Source of the DNA: Cotesia glomerata
Lineage: Eukaryota; Arthropoda; Insecta; Hymenoptera; Braconidae
Assembly (NCBI RefSeq): GCF_020080835.1
Contig: NC_058161.1
Coordinates: 25,182,837-25,246,836, forward strand
Direction: 5' to 3'
Length of the DNA stretch: 64,000 bases
The notes under the pieces were generated by a model. That model worked only from the letters and a program-made list of their open reading frames with translations. It made no database searches and had not been told where the DNA came from. How positions within the stretch are numbered: the stretch's first letter is position 1; each line of letters begins with the position of its first letter. The translations under genes and the position numbers were made by a program. Positions 35,140-46,392 of this stretch are shown piece by piece.

Positions 35140-35395
35140 TTAAGAAATGAGCGTGTAATTTGTGAACAATTGACATTTTTAAAGATATAAGCTCACCCTG
35201 ACATTACACTCATCAAGACCTTTCATATAAGTACCCACATCCATTTTTCATATATTTATGTATATTATATATATGTATACACTAAAAATATATCAAAAAT
35301 GCATGTGGGTACTGAAATGAAAGTTCTTGATGAGTGTAACATCAGAATGAGCTTATATCTTTAAAAACGTCAATAGTTAAGAAAGTACAGTGCAA
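35140..35395. repeat. Family C, complete short-core copy
   Basis: Both arms are present (GATATAAGCTCACCCTGACA ... ATGTGGGTACTGAAATGAAA ... GAGCTTATATCTTTAAAAAC) around a short AT core. It abuts repeat H. Confidence 0.75.
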
Positions 35396-36165
35396 TTCAA
35401 CAAAAATTAGGATTTCGTTTTTTTAAACATATTTTAAATTAAGATTGTCCCATTTTTTGTTTTACATTATATTAATTAATCTTTTGAGAAACAAAATTAA
35501 TGCTTTTTAATAATATTTTCTTAAGTTTAATAATTAATTTCAATCGATAAAGTCAATCATCCGGATACACCAATTATTGACAGGCTGATCGATTGATCCA
35601 ACTAGTGACATACCGTTGCACCAATTATTGACACCCTTAATGCGCACGCATCACCATTCATCTGATCTAAATACAATCAGTAAAGTCTGAAAAAAGAGGT
35701 TACAGCTTGGTATAAACTCACCTGTCAATATCAGATCCAGCCTATATTTTGTGTACCAATTATTGACAGCAATTATTTTATAATTAATAACCATTCAGTT
35801 GAATGTAAATATCCGATATTGTTAATTTTTAATACTTAATTTATTTATTAAAAAAAAAATGTTTAATTTGATTAGTTTAAAAAATAATTAAAAATCAGCT
35901 GTTAATCTGAGTGTTACCTAACCAAAATAGTTAACATATTTTACGCTGACGCGTTTCACAATACTTGAGTAAACTTTATTATTTTAATTAATGAATATCA
36001 TATATTTTTCTCAATTATTAATTTTTTTCAATTCTTAAATTAGTGAGTGTATAAAAAAATTGGTTGTTATTAATATTGTAGATAAATAAGATTTGAAATG
36101 AAATCGTGTGTCAATAATTGGATCTCTATCACTAATCGTTCATTTACCTTATTTACAATTTTACA
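35396..36165 (+). repeat. Repeat family H, copy 2, uninterrupted
   Basis: Matches the reverse complement of 1,010-3,026 without its two inserts, and supplies the empty-site sequences (CATATATTTTTCTC near 36,000 and TTTTTAATACTTAATTT near 35,830). CCAATTATTGACA recurs several times. Non-coding. Confidence 0.75.
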
Positions 36166-36821
36166 AAATTGAGAACGATAACAATAGTAATATTAAATAA
36201 TTTATTGATTTTTATTTTATCTACAATGGTGAATATTTATAACTCTTCTTCTATAATAATAATTTTTAAGTTTACTAATGAGTATTCGATGTAAATTCCT
36301 TTAAAAAAAAAAAACTATGCCAGGAATTTTTATATAAAAGTATTATCAAGGATGCTGCTCATCACGTCGTTGTCCCAGTTTTCTCTACTATATTCTCTTT
36401 TTTATTTCTTTTCTTATTCCCGCTTTTCCTCCAGCTCTTCTTCATCACATCTGCATATAGATATTTATACAACACGATTTTATGACATGACAAAACAATT
36501 TGTTTTTCCCTCAACTTTTTTTTCTTAGCTGATAAAATTATTATTATACATTTTTCCACGTTTTTTTTTCGACTTTCTAGATTAAGATTGACAAATCGTT
36601 GAGGCAATTGAAATGCTGTGAATTTTTTGCTTAAAGTATACCGCTGTGATTTATTTTTATTTGTAATTTATACATTTTTTATTATCGTTAAATATTTCTA
36701 GTTTCTTGTTTATTTTTTTTTGCAAAAAAGCCGCACAATTTACAAAATTTATTGAATAAAAAAAAACCAAAATTTTTTATTTTCATCAACTGATCTTAAA
36801 ATTAAATCAAAAAATTTCCAG
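36166..36821. other. AT-rich stretch, nothing recognised
   Basis: A/T-rich with a C/T-rich patch near 36,370-36,450. An 81-codon minus frame (36,607-36,362) is Lys-rich low complexity and not supported. Confidence 0.4.
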
Positions 36822-38489
36822 CCCGTGTAAAAAAAAATTGTCCCAAAAATGTCTCAAGCTTAGGACATCCAAACGTGACACAATTTAGGACATTTTTGGG
36901 ACATCTTAGAAATAAACAGAAATTTTAAAATAGTGCATTTAAGTAATTTTTCGTCAATTTTACGTATTTTTTTAAAGATTTTCAGAGAACGTCGTCAATT
37001 TTATGACAATTTTACTACAATTATAGACGTTTATTAAATGATTTAAGAAAAAATAATTTATTTTTGCACAGCTGTAAATTTGTCTAGAAATTGAGGGATA
37101 AAACATTTATTGACCATTTTTGGGACAATTTAAGGACAATTTTGGGACAATTTTAGGACATTTTTAGGACATTTTCGGAACATTATTTGGACATTACAAA
37201 AATATTTTTAGAACTTTTTTTAAATATTTTTAAGACAATTTTGAACGTTTTTCAAATGATTTTAAGAAAGATAATTTATTATTGCACGATTATAGATTTA
37301 TCGTAAGATTAATGGATAAAAATTTTTAGAACAATTATGGGACAATTTTGGAACATTTTTAGGACATTTATGGGACAATTTTCGGAACATTTTTGGGACA
37401 TTTTCGGAACATTTTTTGGACATTTTCAAAACATTTTCTGGACGTTTTTTAATATTTTTAGGGAAATTTTGAACGTTTTTCAAATAATTTTAAGAAAGAC
37501 AATTGTTTTTTGCACGGTTTGCAGATACATCATAAAATTAATGAATGAAAAATGTTAGGACAATTTTGGGACATTTTTGGGATATTTTCAAAACATTTGT
37601 TGGACGTTTTTAAATATTTTTAGGACAATTTTGAACGTTTTTCAAATCATTCTAAGAAAGACAATTGTTTTTTGCATGGTTGCAGATACATCATAAAATT
37701 AATGAATGAAAAATTTTAGGACAATTTTGGGACAATTTTAGGACATTTTTGGGACATTTTTTAAATATTTTTAGCACAATTTTGAACGTTTTTCAAATTT
37801 TTCAAATTTTTTATCCATTAATTTTCTGATGTATTTGCAAACGTGCAAAAAACAAGACTTTCTGAAAATCATTTGGAAAACGTTCAAAATTATCCTAAAA
37901 ATATTTAAAAACGTCCAATAAATGTTTTGAACATGTTCCGAAAATGTCCCAAAAATGTCCTAAAATTGTCCCAAAAAAGTCCCAAAATTGTCCTAAAATT
38001 TTTCATTCATTAATTTTATGATGTATCTGCAACCGTGCAAAAAACAATTGTCTTTCTTAAAATCATTTGAAAAACGTTCAAAATTGTCTTAAAAATATTT
38101 AAAAAAAGTTTTAAAAATATTTTTGAAAAGTCCAAATAATGTTCCGAAAATGTCCTAAAATTGTCCCAAAATTGTCCAAAAAATGGTCAATAAATGTTTT
38201 ATCCATCAATTTCTAGACAAATTTACAGCTGTGCAAAAATAAATTATTTTTTCTTAAATCATTTAATAAACGTCTATAATTGTAGTAAAATTGTCATAAA
38301 ATTGACGACGTTCGCTGAAAATCTTTAAAAAAATACGTAAAATTGACGAAAAATTACTTAAATGCACTATTTTAAAAATTCTGTTTATTTCTAAGATGTC
38401 CCAAAATTGTCCTAAAAATGTCCCAAATTGTGTCACGTTTAAATGATCCAAGCTTGGGACATTTTTGGGACAGTTTTTTTTTACACGGG
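36822..38489. mobile_element. 1.67-kb palindromic element, CCCGTGTAAAAAAAAA ends, AG target
   Basis: Left end CCCGTGTAAAAAAAAATTG, then TCCCAAAAATGTC; right end GGGACAGTTTTTTTTTACAC, then GGG. The arms pair over about 800 bp, including a distinctive ATTTGTCTAGAAATTGAGGG segment at 37,078 and its complement at 38,198. The inner part repeats GGACATTTTTGGGACAATTT words, which open short Phe/Gly-rich frames that are not genes. AG flanks both ends. One of the longest inverted repeats in the window. Confidence 0.88.
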
Positions 38490-38880
38490 AGAATACTTTT
38501 TCAAAATTTGAACTCTTAATATTGATATTTAACCTTTTAAATTAAATATCTCTGTCTACAAGTAAGTAATATAAAAATTTTCTTAACATTTTTTGTAGTA
38601 AATTGAACAATCTAAAAAAAGATCTCTTATAATTTTTTGATAGTTTAATTTTTTTTAAAGTAATTTGAATTTAAATTTAGACAATTTTAAATTTAAAAAT
38701 TTTTTTTAATTTTGGCGAAATTGTTTTTTAGACGTTAATCTTAAATAATCTTTTAAAAAAATGAATTTACCAAAAAATTATGAGATTCTTTTTTTTCGAT
38801 CGTTAAATTTTCTACAAAAAATGTAAACAAAATTTTTATTGTTGTATTTTTTTGATTAAATTTCACGATCATTAATATAT
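38490..38880. other. AT-rich stretch, nothing recognised
   Basis: A/T-rich, with an imperfect inverted pair around TTTTTTGATAG / TTCTACAAAAAATG. No gene. Confidence 0.4.
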
Positions 38881-38881
38881 A

Positions 38882-39240
38882 CTAGCAACCTTGTAGTCAC
38901 TATGTCACTGCCGTGACTAGTGAACTATAAATAAATAAAATTTTGCTTCATTAAATAATGACTTTCGTTAAATTGCACTGTACTTTTTTAACTACTGACG
39001 TTTTTAAAGATATAAGCTCATCCCGATGTAACATTCATCAAGAGCTTTCATTTGAGCACCCACATGCATTTTTGATATATTTTTCATACATATATATAAT
39101 ATATACAAATATATAAAATATATGAAAAATTGATGTGGGTACCCAAATTAAAGGTCTCGATGAGTGTAACATCAGGATGAGCTTATATCTTTAAAAATGT
39201 TAGTAATTCACAAGATACAAGGTTATTTCTTAATTAATGA
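38882..39240 (+). repeat. Repeat D plus complete family C copy
   Basis: ACTAGCAACCTTGTAGTCAC, then TATGTCACTGCCG, GAACTATAAATAAATAAAAT and TTAAATTGCACTGTACTTTT lead directly into the family C palindrome (left arm 38,998; right arm to about 39,235). The identical arrangement at 63.2 kb shows that D and C travel together. Confidence 0.75.
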
Positions 39241-39373
39241 AAATTAATTTATTATATATTTAATCATTTTAAAAAATTTATAGAAAAAATATTTTTAAAA
39301 TTGAAAAAATGTAATTTTTTAGAAATCATTTTTTTTTCAATTTAATAATATATTAAATTTTGATATATTTTTC

Positions 39374-39447
<74 letters not shown>
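39241..39447. repeat. AT-rich junction with (TA)n tract
   Basis: A TTTTGATATATTTTTCATAT fragment and (TA)n 39,381-39,444, probably the core of a family C copy whose right arm is at 41,300 after repeat Q. Confidence 0.55.
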
Positions 39448-39449
<2 letters not shown>

Positions 39450-41300
39450 CTAGCCGTTTCCCGCCCGCTTTGCTGGGCGAATTGAAAAAGGAAATAAATT
39501 AAATTTTATGTTTCATTTTTATTTATTTTTTTTTTTCCATATTTTCATTATTCTCCTTTTTTTTTTTATTTTTGTATGAACATAAATATGCTCCGCGGAT
39601 AGAACTGTAAGCATCGATATTGTTTAGACTTTCACGAATTCCAAATTCCATCGAATTAGCTTGTATCTTTCATCCATGTGATTTTTCTAACTAATATTCA
39701 TTGTAACTTTCAATGTGCAATCATTATAACATTTCCGTGGCTTTCTTCCAAAAATTAATAATAATTGACACGAAGAAAAAAATTTTAAATGAGCATTGAA
39801 AGTTTTACTTAAAGTCATTGCAAGTCTCATATGTGAAGTTGAAATCTGTCTAAGTTCAAGTGCGACGAATTTTCTGTTAACTAAAATTTTCTCCGTGACA
39901 TCAATTTTTTTATAGAAAATTAATTGTTCAAGTTTTTTATGAATTCTATTGAAATAAGTAACCAAATTTCCTTTCTACATCTCAAGTGCTTGGAAAATGC
40001 ATTCGTTTTAATCTGTTACATTTCCGCGATCCCGAAATAAAAGAATTCATGTGATCTGCAAAAGTAAAAAGAATGTAAAATTCTTAGTCCGTTGATTGGA
40101 TAGTTACATGTAAAGTTAAGTTTTGAAAACCTCTCAATGACTTTTTCTCTGCTGCCAAATAGACGATTGTTGTAAGGAAATACACGAATATTCCCTCACA
40201 CACGAAGATCCCCACCAAATTTGGAGTCTGTAGAAATTACAGGTTGGAAAATCCGCTCTTAGATCATTTTTATATTACATATAGAAGACTCTCACAAAAT
40301 TTGGAGTCTATAGAAGCTATAGCTTTAAAATTGAAAATTTTCATTGTTAATGCCTCCGAAATCTTCTTTGGGCGGGATATCGTAAAATTAGTTCATAAAT
40401 CATTTTTTCATCACTTATAGAAAATTCCTACAAAATTTGGAGCCTGTAAGAGCTATAGCTGGAAAATAAAAAATTTTAATTGTTAATACCCACCCCCGCA
40501 ACTCCCTGTGGGGTGAGCTATCGTAAAATTCGTTCATAGACTATTTATACATCTCTTACAGAAGATTCCTACCAAATTTGAAGCATGTAGAAGCTATATA
40601 AAAACGGAAATTAATCATTGTTAACGCCCCCGCAATCCCCTTTGAGGGATGAATTTCTTAAAATCCGTTCTTAGCTGACCTCTATGTAGCAAAAGTAATA
40701 TTCATACCAAGTTTCACGTTTCTAAGTCCTATGGTTCCCGAGATTTTGTGATGAGTGACTATATAGATGGGAATCCTTCGATTATCATCAAAATTTTTAA
40801 CTCTTTAGCGGACTTTTTTAAAATTTTCTTACATACAAAACTTTCTCCTGACAATTCTGAAGACAACAAAAAAATAGCCCAATCGGCCTAGCCGTTCTCA
40901 ATTAAATTAAAATAAAATTAATTAAAAAAATTCATAAGAAAATTTCTTTTTCATCAGTTATTCTATTGGGTTTAAGTGGGAGTGAACGGGTGAGTGCGTG
41001 GGAGTGTGTGAGTAGATTATTAGCTGAATGTAAAAAACATAATCCGTTTAATTTACTCCGTTGAAATCCATGAAAACAAAAGAATCAAGAGAAAATGCTT
41101 GTCTTTTGTTTTTATTAGCGGGATAAATGTTCATAAAAGTAAAACAGCAATAACAAAATGAAGGAACGTTGAAATTCGAAAAATAAATAGCTATAAACCA
41201 TCTAGAAAAAATTTCGCATCGAATGGTCGTAGTTTCATGTCGATACGATCAGTGGTTTAGGCGTGATTGAGCCTCAAACGAAGACCATTTTTATTATATA
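39448..41300 (+). repeat. Repeat Q (ACTAGCCGTTTCCCGCCCGC start) with internal tandem units
   Basis: Starts at ACTAGCCGTTTCCCGCCCGC, then TTTGCTGGGC, just after a (TA)n tract, and ends near ATTTTTATTATATATATATAG. Inside, a phrase CAAATTTGGAGTCTGTAG recurs at about 40,217, 40,295, 40,432 and 40,574 with GAAGCTATAGC and AACGCCCCCGCAATCCC companions, giving degenerate 80-140-bp units. A 92-codon minus frame (39,965-39,687) shows no domain. Probably a non-autonomous transposon; class unknown. Confidence 0.6.
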
Positions 41301-41595
41301 TATATAGATAATATATATAAATATATGAAAAATTGATGTGGGTACTCAAATGAAAGGTCTCGATGAGTGTAACATCATGATGAGCTTATATCTTTAAAAA
41401 TGTCAATAGTTCACAAGATACAAGGTCATTTCTTAATTATGTATCTAGAGAAAGCGTATTTTCAAATGCAGCCTAAATACTTATCATCATAAATTGACTA
41501 TTAGTGATAATGATATGAAACCTTGAAAAGGCACAACTCCAAGTCAAGACTTCTCCAACGATACCAAATTTTACCATAAAAACCTATTTTATCAT
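41300..41595. repeat. Family C, right arm and tail
   Basis: ATGAAAAATTGATGTGGGTA, AGGTCTCGATGAGTGTAAC and GAGCTTATATC, plus the tail AAGGCACAACTCCAAGTCAA seen also at 20.08 and 25.98 kb. With 39,360-39,447 it suggests that Q inserted in the AT core of a C copy. Confidence 0.65.
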
Positions 41596-41629
41596 ATAAA
41601 TACACTGGCCAAAAAATTTTACTTATTCT

Positions 41630-41925
41630 CTCAATACACTGAGAAAAAAAAATATTTCTCTTGAGAAAATTTTCAAGTCACAAGAATATATATTTTTGAT
41701 AATTTTCGAGAAAATATTTTCTTGTCTCAAGAATTGATCGAATTATTTTTTATTTAATTCAAATGAACCTATTCGTTTGTTAATCCATCAAAATTAATTC
41801 CAATATTTTATTATCATGATAGATATATTGATATTCTTTTGTCAAAAAATCAAAATTTATTTTAAAAGATTCTTGAGCTAAGAAATTTCTTTCTGGATAA
41901 AAAATTTTTTTTTTCAGTATAATAT
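41630..41925. mobile_element. TCAAGAAA-rich foldback, degraded copy
   Basis: Begins CACTGAGAAAAAAAAATATT after TA and ends TTTTTTTTTTCAGTATAA. CTTGAGAAAATTTTC and CTTGTCTCAAGAA words link it to 17,796 and 49,677. Confidence 0.55.
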
Positions 41926-42753
41926 AGATTTGTGAGTTTTCTTTATTGATTTAATTATATATTTATTTATTTATTAGCATTAGAACAAGTGTCCCCTAAC
42001 GGCTACCAAAAATAACGTGCACCAAATATACATTCATAGTAAATCATTCAATAAATTTTTATAATAATGAATTTTATATAAGGTCCATAAATATTTATAA
42101 AATAATAATAATTGGAAATAATATAGAGATAAATAATAAACTGTAGTATAAATTAATAATTACTACTACTGTGGGACATATTATTGACAAATTGAACATG
42201 GTTGTCGCAATTACTCGGTAAAATGAAGATTGATGATATTCCGCGTCAATTATTCTAATTGATCACCCTTGTCAATATTTATATGATATTAATATACACA
42301 GTGTTCATATGATTGTTGCAGTGGTATAATGGGTTTTAATGGCTGCTGGGAAATATAATAATATAGGTAATTTTATTAATAAATAATACCTGATAAATAC
42401 ATATACACTACTGAAAGATCATTTAAATATCGGAATTGTCAACGATTTCATTAAAAAATTACCAATTATCATAATTGAAAAAAATTATAATTATTAAGCC
42501 CTTTGAGAAAAAAAAAATTAACTAACATTATTGTGATTTTTTTTTTAATTTTAAATCAAACATCGATAAAAAAATAATTATCTAGTGTACACTACAAGAA
42601 TAAATTAAAAAAATAATTTTAATAAGTTAATTACAAATAAATCACAAGAAATTAATTTTATTTACAATTCTATTTTAAAACTCGTTTAAATTTTCCCGCG
42701 GATTGTATTTTTTTCATACGAATTGAACGCCCTCTTTCGTTCCGATAAGTAAA
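41926..42753. other. AT-rich stretch, nothing recognised
   Basis: A/T-rich. No open frame or repeat that I can support. Confidence 0.4.
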
Positions 42754-42942
42754 TCATAAAAAAGAATCAATTAAAGACTGTAATACCGGCGGTCGGTCAG
42801 CGAAATAATTGAGTATCGTATCAGCTGTCTTCAAACTGTATTTACAAATAAATTTTTCTATATGGCTGCTCAAAGGACGGAAAATTTCTCCAACCGCCAG
42901 CCGAAAAAAATAAACTATAATTAAACAAAACAATATGTACAT
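42754..42942 (-). CDS. Small ORF with signal-peptide-like N-terminus, uncertain
   Basis: A 62-codon frame on the minus strand starting at ATG 42,942. The first 18 residues (MYILFCLIIVYFFRLAVG) look like a signal peptide or membrane anchor. The rest has one cysteine and no recognised motif; its composition is balanced, unlike the low-complexity frames nearby. The ATG lies within the first unit of the 31-bp minisatellite. It could be a small secreted protein, a first exon or chance. Not repeated in the window. Confidence 0.22.
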   Translation of the reverse strand: MYILFCLIIVYFFRLAVGEIFRPLSSHIEKFICKYSLKTADTILNYFADRPPVLQSLIDSFL

Positions 42943-43570
42943 GATTTTAATTCTGAATTACTATTATGTACACAATTTTAATTCTGAGTTATCATTATGT
43001 ACATAATTTTAATTACAACATTTTTATTATATACATAATTTTAATTCAGAATTTTTATTATGTACATAATTTTAATTCTGAATTACTATTATGTACATAA
43101 TTTTAATTTTGAATTACCATTATGTACATAAATTTTTCAACTAGTTCAATTTAGCTTCACAACCACCACACAATCGAGCGTATAGAATTAGAGTGCGGAC
43201 ACGAACGCAGACTTTGCGCATGACTTGGTTGCATGTACATCAGGTTAATAAAATAATTTCTATTATGTTCATAATTTTAATTGTAAAATTTGTATTCTGT
43301 ACATAATTTTAATTCTGAATTACTATTATGTACATAATTTTAATTCTGAATTATTATTATGTACATAATTTTAATTTTGAATTATTATTATGTACATAAT
43401 TTTAATTTTGAATTTCTATTATGTACATAATTTTAATTATAACATTTTTATTATGTACATAATTTTAATTTCGAATTACGATTATGTACATAATTTTAAT
43501 TCTGAATTATTATTATGTACATAATTTTAATTCCGAATTTCTATTATGTGGATAATTTTAATTCTTATTT
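42931..43570. repeat. 31-bp minisatellite with TTATGTACATAA palindrome
   Basis: Unit TATTATGTACATAATTTTAA plus TTCTGAATTAC. In the first block TATGTAC-type cores start at 42,934, 42,965, 42,996, 43,028, 43,059, 43,090 and 43,121, a period of 31 bp. A non-repeat gap (43,142-43,256) with a balanced segment is followed by about ten more units to 43,565. Weaker TTATGTNNNNACATAA variants continue to about 43,880. Confidence 0.88.
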
Positions 43571-44044
43571 GTATTAAATTTTCGATTAAAAGAAATCAAA
43601 ATGTTATAAATAAATACTCCAAAAATATAAATCTACAGGAGCAAATTTAATTTATGTCACTACATAAAAAAAATTGTTAGTTAAAATTATGTCCTCACAT
43701 AATTATTAAACTCTTATTTTTAATTATCATGACACATAATAAAAAATATTCTTTTTGTCATCAGCTCAACTCAGAATTTTAATTCGTTGATATATTATTA
43801 TGTCCCTACATAATAATTATTCCTTAAAAAATTTAAGTATGAACATAAAATTAATCTATTATATTTTGATTATGTTTTAACATAAAATATGCATTTTTCT
43901 TTTTAATTATTAATTTTAAGATCATTTTTTTCTTTCTATTAAATAGTAAAACGGCGTGCCATAGTCGGCAATACAGTTAATCAGCAATATAACATCTGTC
44001 GGTAAAACATCACACTTTATTTATTTTCATTGTTATTGTTTTTA
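43571..44044. other. AT-rich stretch with decayed ACATAAT words
   Basis: Contains AATTATGTCCTCACATAATT and ATTATGTCCCTACATAATAA, probably diverged relatives of the minisatellite core. Otherwise nothing. Confidence 0.4.
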
Positions 44045-45089
44045 ATTCAAAAAAATTAGAAAAACGGTAGACCCTGAAAGCCATCCGTGTAACTTCCCGC
44101 TAATTCCATACCTAGGTGCATAAAACTGCACTAATGATGTTTTTGAGCTCTCCTAGCTCAAAAATACAATTTATGTGTTATTTTAAGCTCTTTGAGCTTA
44201 AAAAGATAGCTTTTCTATGCTTTTGAACTCTTCGAGCTCAAACGTCTGATAGAAGTTTCATAGAACAATATTTTTTTAATTTTCAAACCGCACTAACTTT
44301 TGAATGAATCAACCGATTTTCACGCAGTTGGCAGCATTTGACGCAATTTTTTTAGTTTCATGAAGAATCTTCAAGTTTGAATTGATAAAACTAGGAAATT
44401 TGGAGTAATTTCAAAAAAACACTTTTTTCGGTTTTCTTTCGTTCATGATATCTCTTGAACGAATTGACCAATTCTGACCGGCTTGACGGCGGTCGACGTA
44501 ATTTTTTCATGCTGATAGCTGATTAGTTTTTGAAATCGATCAGTGCAGCCGTTTAAAAGTTATTCCAAAAAGGTCGGAGTTATGTTAAAAAAACACTTGT
44601 TTCCAAATATTTTATCGAGGATATCTCTCGAACTAATAAACCGATTCGTACGTTCTTAGCGGCGATCGATGCGGTTTTTAAGCTTTAATAATTATTTTAT
44701 TTCATCAAAAACGATCCAAGAAGAAATGTCGAAGTTATGTCAAAAAAACACTTTTTTCGATTTTCTTTCGTTCACGATATCTCTCGAACGAATCAACCGA
44801 TTTTGACCGGATTAGCGACGATCGGCGTGGTTTTTTAAGCTTAAGGGCGTATTAGTTTTTAAAGTTGATCGATAAAGCCGTTTCAAAGTTATTCCAAAAA
44901 AACCACTTTCAAAAAAATTTTTTTTCTTCTTTTTTTCGAGATTTTTCAAAATTTCTCAAAATCTATTGGTCCGAATCGGTTCAAATTTACAGTAAATCCA
45001 AGTTTGAGGAAACTTTTTAGAACTCTTTAGAACGCCGTTTAGTAGATTTCGATCGGTTTAGTCTTTCAAAAGTTATAAGCGAGTCACAT
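44045..45089 (+). repeat. Repeat A copy 4 (occupied), 5' and central part
   Basis: Starts AAATTAGAAAAACGGTAGAC, then AACTTCCCGCTAATTCC, with three degenerate GAGCTC hairpins (about 44,144-44,240), then tandem units with CGAACGAATCAACCGATTTT and GCGATCGATGCGGTTTTT. It is the longest A body in the window. The end GTTATAAGCGAGTCACAT is cut by the insert at 45,090; CA tract, LINE and a further foldback follow, and A ends at 50,347-50,512. Confidence 0.85.
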
Positions 45090-45830
45090 CCCGGGAAAAA
45101 CGTATTAGATATATAAACAGATCTGGCCAGATCTTTAAATTGTCTCTATCTGACGAGATCTGGCCGGATATAATCAGATCTGATCAGATCTTTAAATTGC
45201 CCGGGTAAAAAAGATTATATGTAATTATACATACTCAAACATAATTGTTAATGAAAAATGGTCCTATATAATTATATAGAATTATTTCCATAAAAAAAAA
45301 AAACCGGCGCGCGCTGGAACCAAACCTTGGACCTGGCGCTTGAAAGTCTAATTCATTACCTGTTTACCTTCAAGGCTTCCTTGAAGAGTATGTTTGTAAT
45401 AACTACAAGTAATGCAAATCGTATCCATGATCGATGCGTCATTAACAAAATTTTTTATCAAATTTTCAAATTATTAATTATCAATATACGCTAATCGAAA
45501 TATGTATTAACTATTAATAAATTAATTTATTCGAAGACAATTATTTAATTTATTAAATTCTAATTACTATTTTTTAACATTTAATAAATATTTATTTGGG
45601 AGGAAAGTATATTTATTAAAATAGTTTATAAGTATTTATTAATAGTTAACAAATATAGTTATATCTGGCCAGATATAATAAAATCTTTTTATGTCTGATG
45701 TATCTTTAAACCCAGATATAGTTATATCTGTTTAGATCTGATTATGTCTCCAATCCCATATCAGATTAGATATGATTAGATCTGACCAGATATAATTATA
45801 TCTGGTCAGATCTAAACCTTTTCCCCCGAG
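45090..45830. mobile_element. GATCTGG-rich palindromic element, CCCGGGAAAAA end, AT target
   Basis: Left CCCGGGAAAAACGTATTAGA, right TTTTCCCCCGAG. CAGATCTGGCCAGATC-type words occur at both ends. In LINE copy 1 the same A sequence reads GAGTCACATAGTCACACAC without the insert, so the target duplication is AT (45,088-45,089 and 45,831-45,832). The centre holds an unrelated segment with a tRNA-like GCGCGCGCTGGAACCAAACC patch at 45,306-45,340. Non-coding. Confidence 0.82.
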
Positions 45831-45834
45831 ATAG

Positions 45835-45835
<1 letters not shown>

Positions 45836-45898
<63 letters not shown>
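45836..45898. repeat. (CA)n microsatellite, 5' side of LINE copy 2
   Basis: About 60 bp of CA directly before the LINE 5' end (CTCGGGGCAGAAGAG). Confidence 0.95.
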
Positions 45899-45900
<2 letters not shown>

Positions 45901-46392
45901 GGGGCAGAAGAGATACTGCTACCAGGCGCGTCTCCCCGAGCGGATGGGAGAACGCTCGCTGTCCTTGGATGACACTTAATCTCTTAGTTGATGAGGTACA
46001 GCGGGTAGGAGCCAAGCAAAATAACCAAACAAAATAAGCTCCCGTGGACAAAACTCCCCTTTAATGGGTTGGTCACACTAACTGACCTAGCAAGACGATT
46101 GGTTCCTGCTGTAACTCACTGGGAGTGTCCGGAACCTGTATCGTAGTTTCCGACGATGCAGGCCACGGCTGATGTGAGCTTGCTCTGCCGAGGTGAAAGT
46201 TGCAGCAGTGGATCAGGAGCCAGCCACTTCGGGCCTTGATCAGGAAGTACGCAGTGAGTGTTAGAGATCGGAATCTTCACCGCTCCGAGCGAGTCTAGTC
46301 CGTCCGTGTATTCCGGGACTGGCTAAGTGTCGGCTAGGCCTCAGGGAACTGGGGTAGGAGTACTATCTCCGAGGGTACACCCGTTCCTAGTT
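45899..46392 (+). other. 5' UTR of LINE copy 2
   Basis: Closely matches the copy 1 leader. Ends CGTTCCTAGTTATGGCAACC at the ORF1 start. The in-frame codons upstream of the ATG are open back to 46,327 but contain no ATG. Confidence 0.8.

Noticed and set aside
37337..37558. Phe/Gly-rich ORFs within the 36.8-kb palindrome
   Set aside because: They arise from repeated GGACATTTTTGGGACAATTT words, and the mirrored strand has equivalent frames.
42931..43570. CRISPR array
   Set aside because: The 31-bp period is a contiguous tandem repeat with no unique spacers, in a eukaryotic context with no cas genes.
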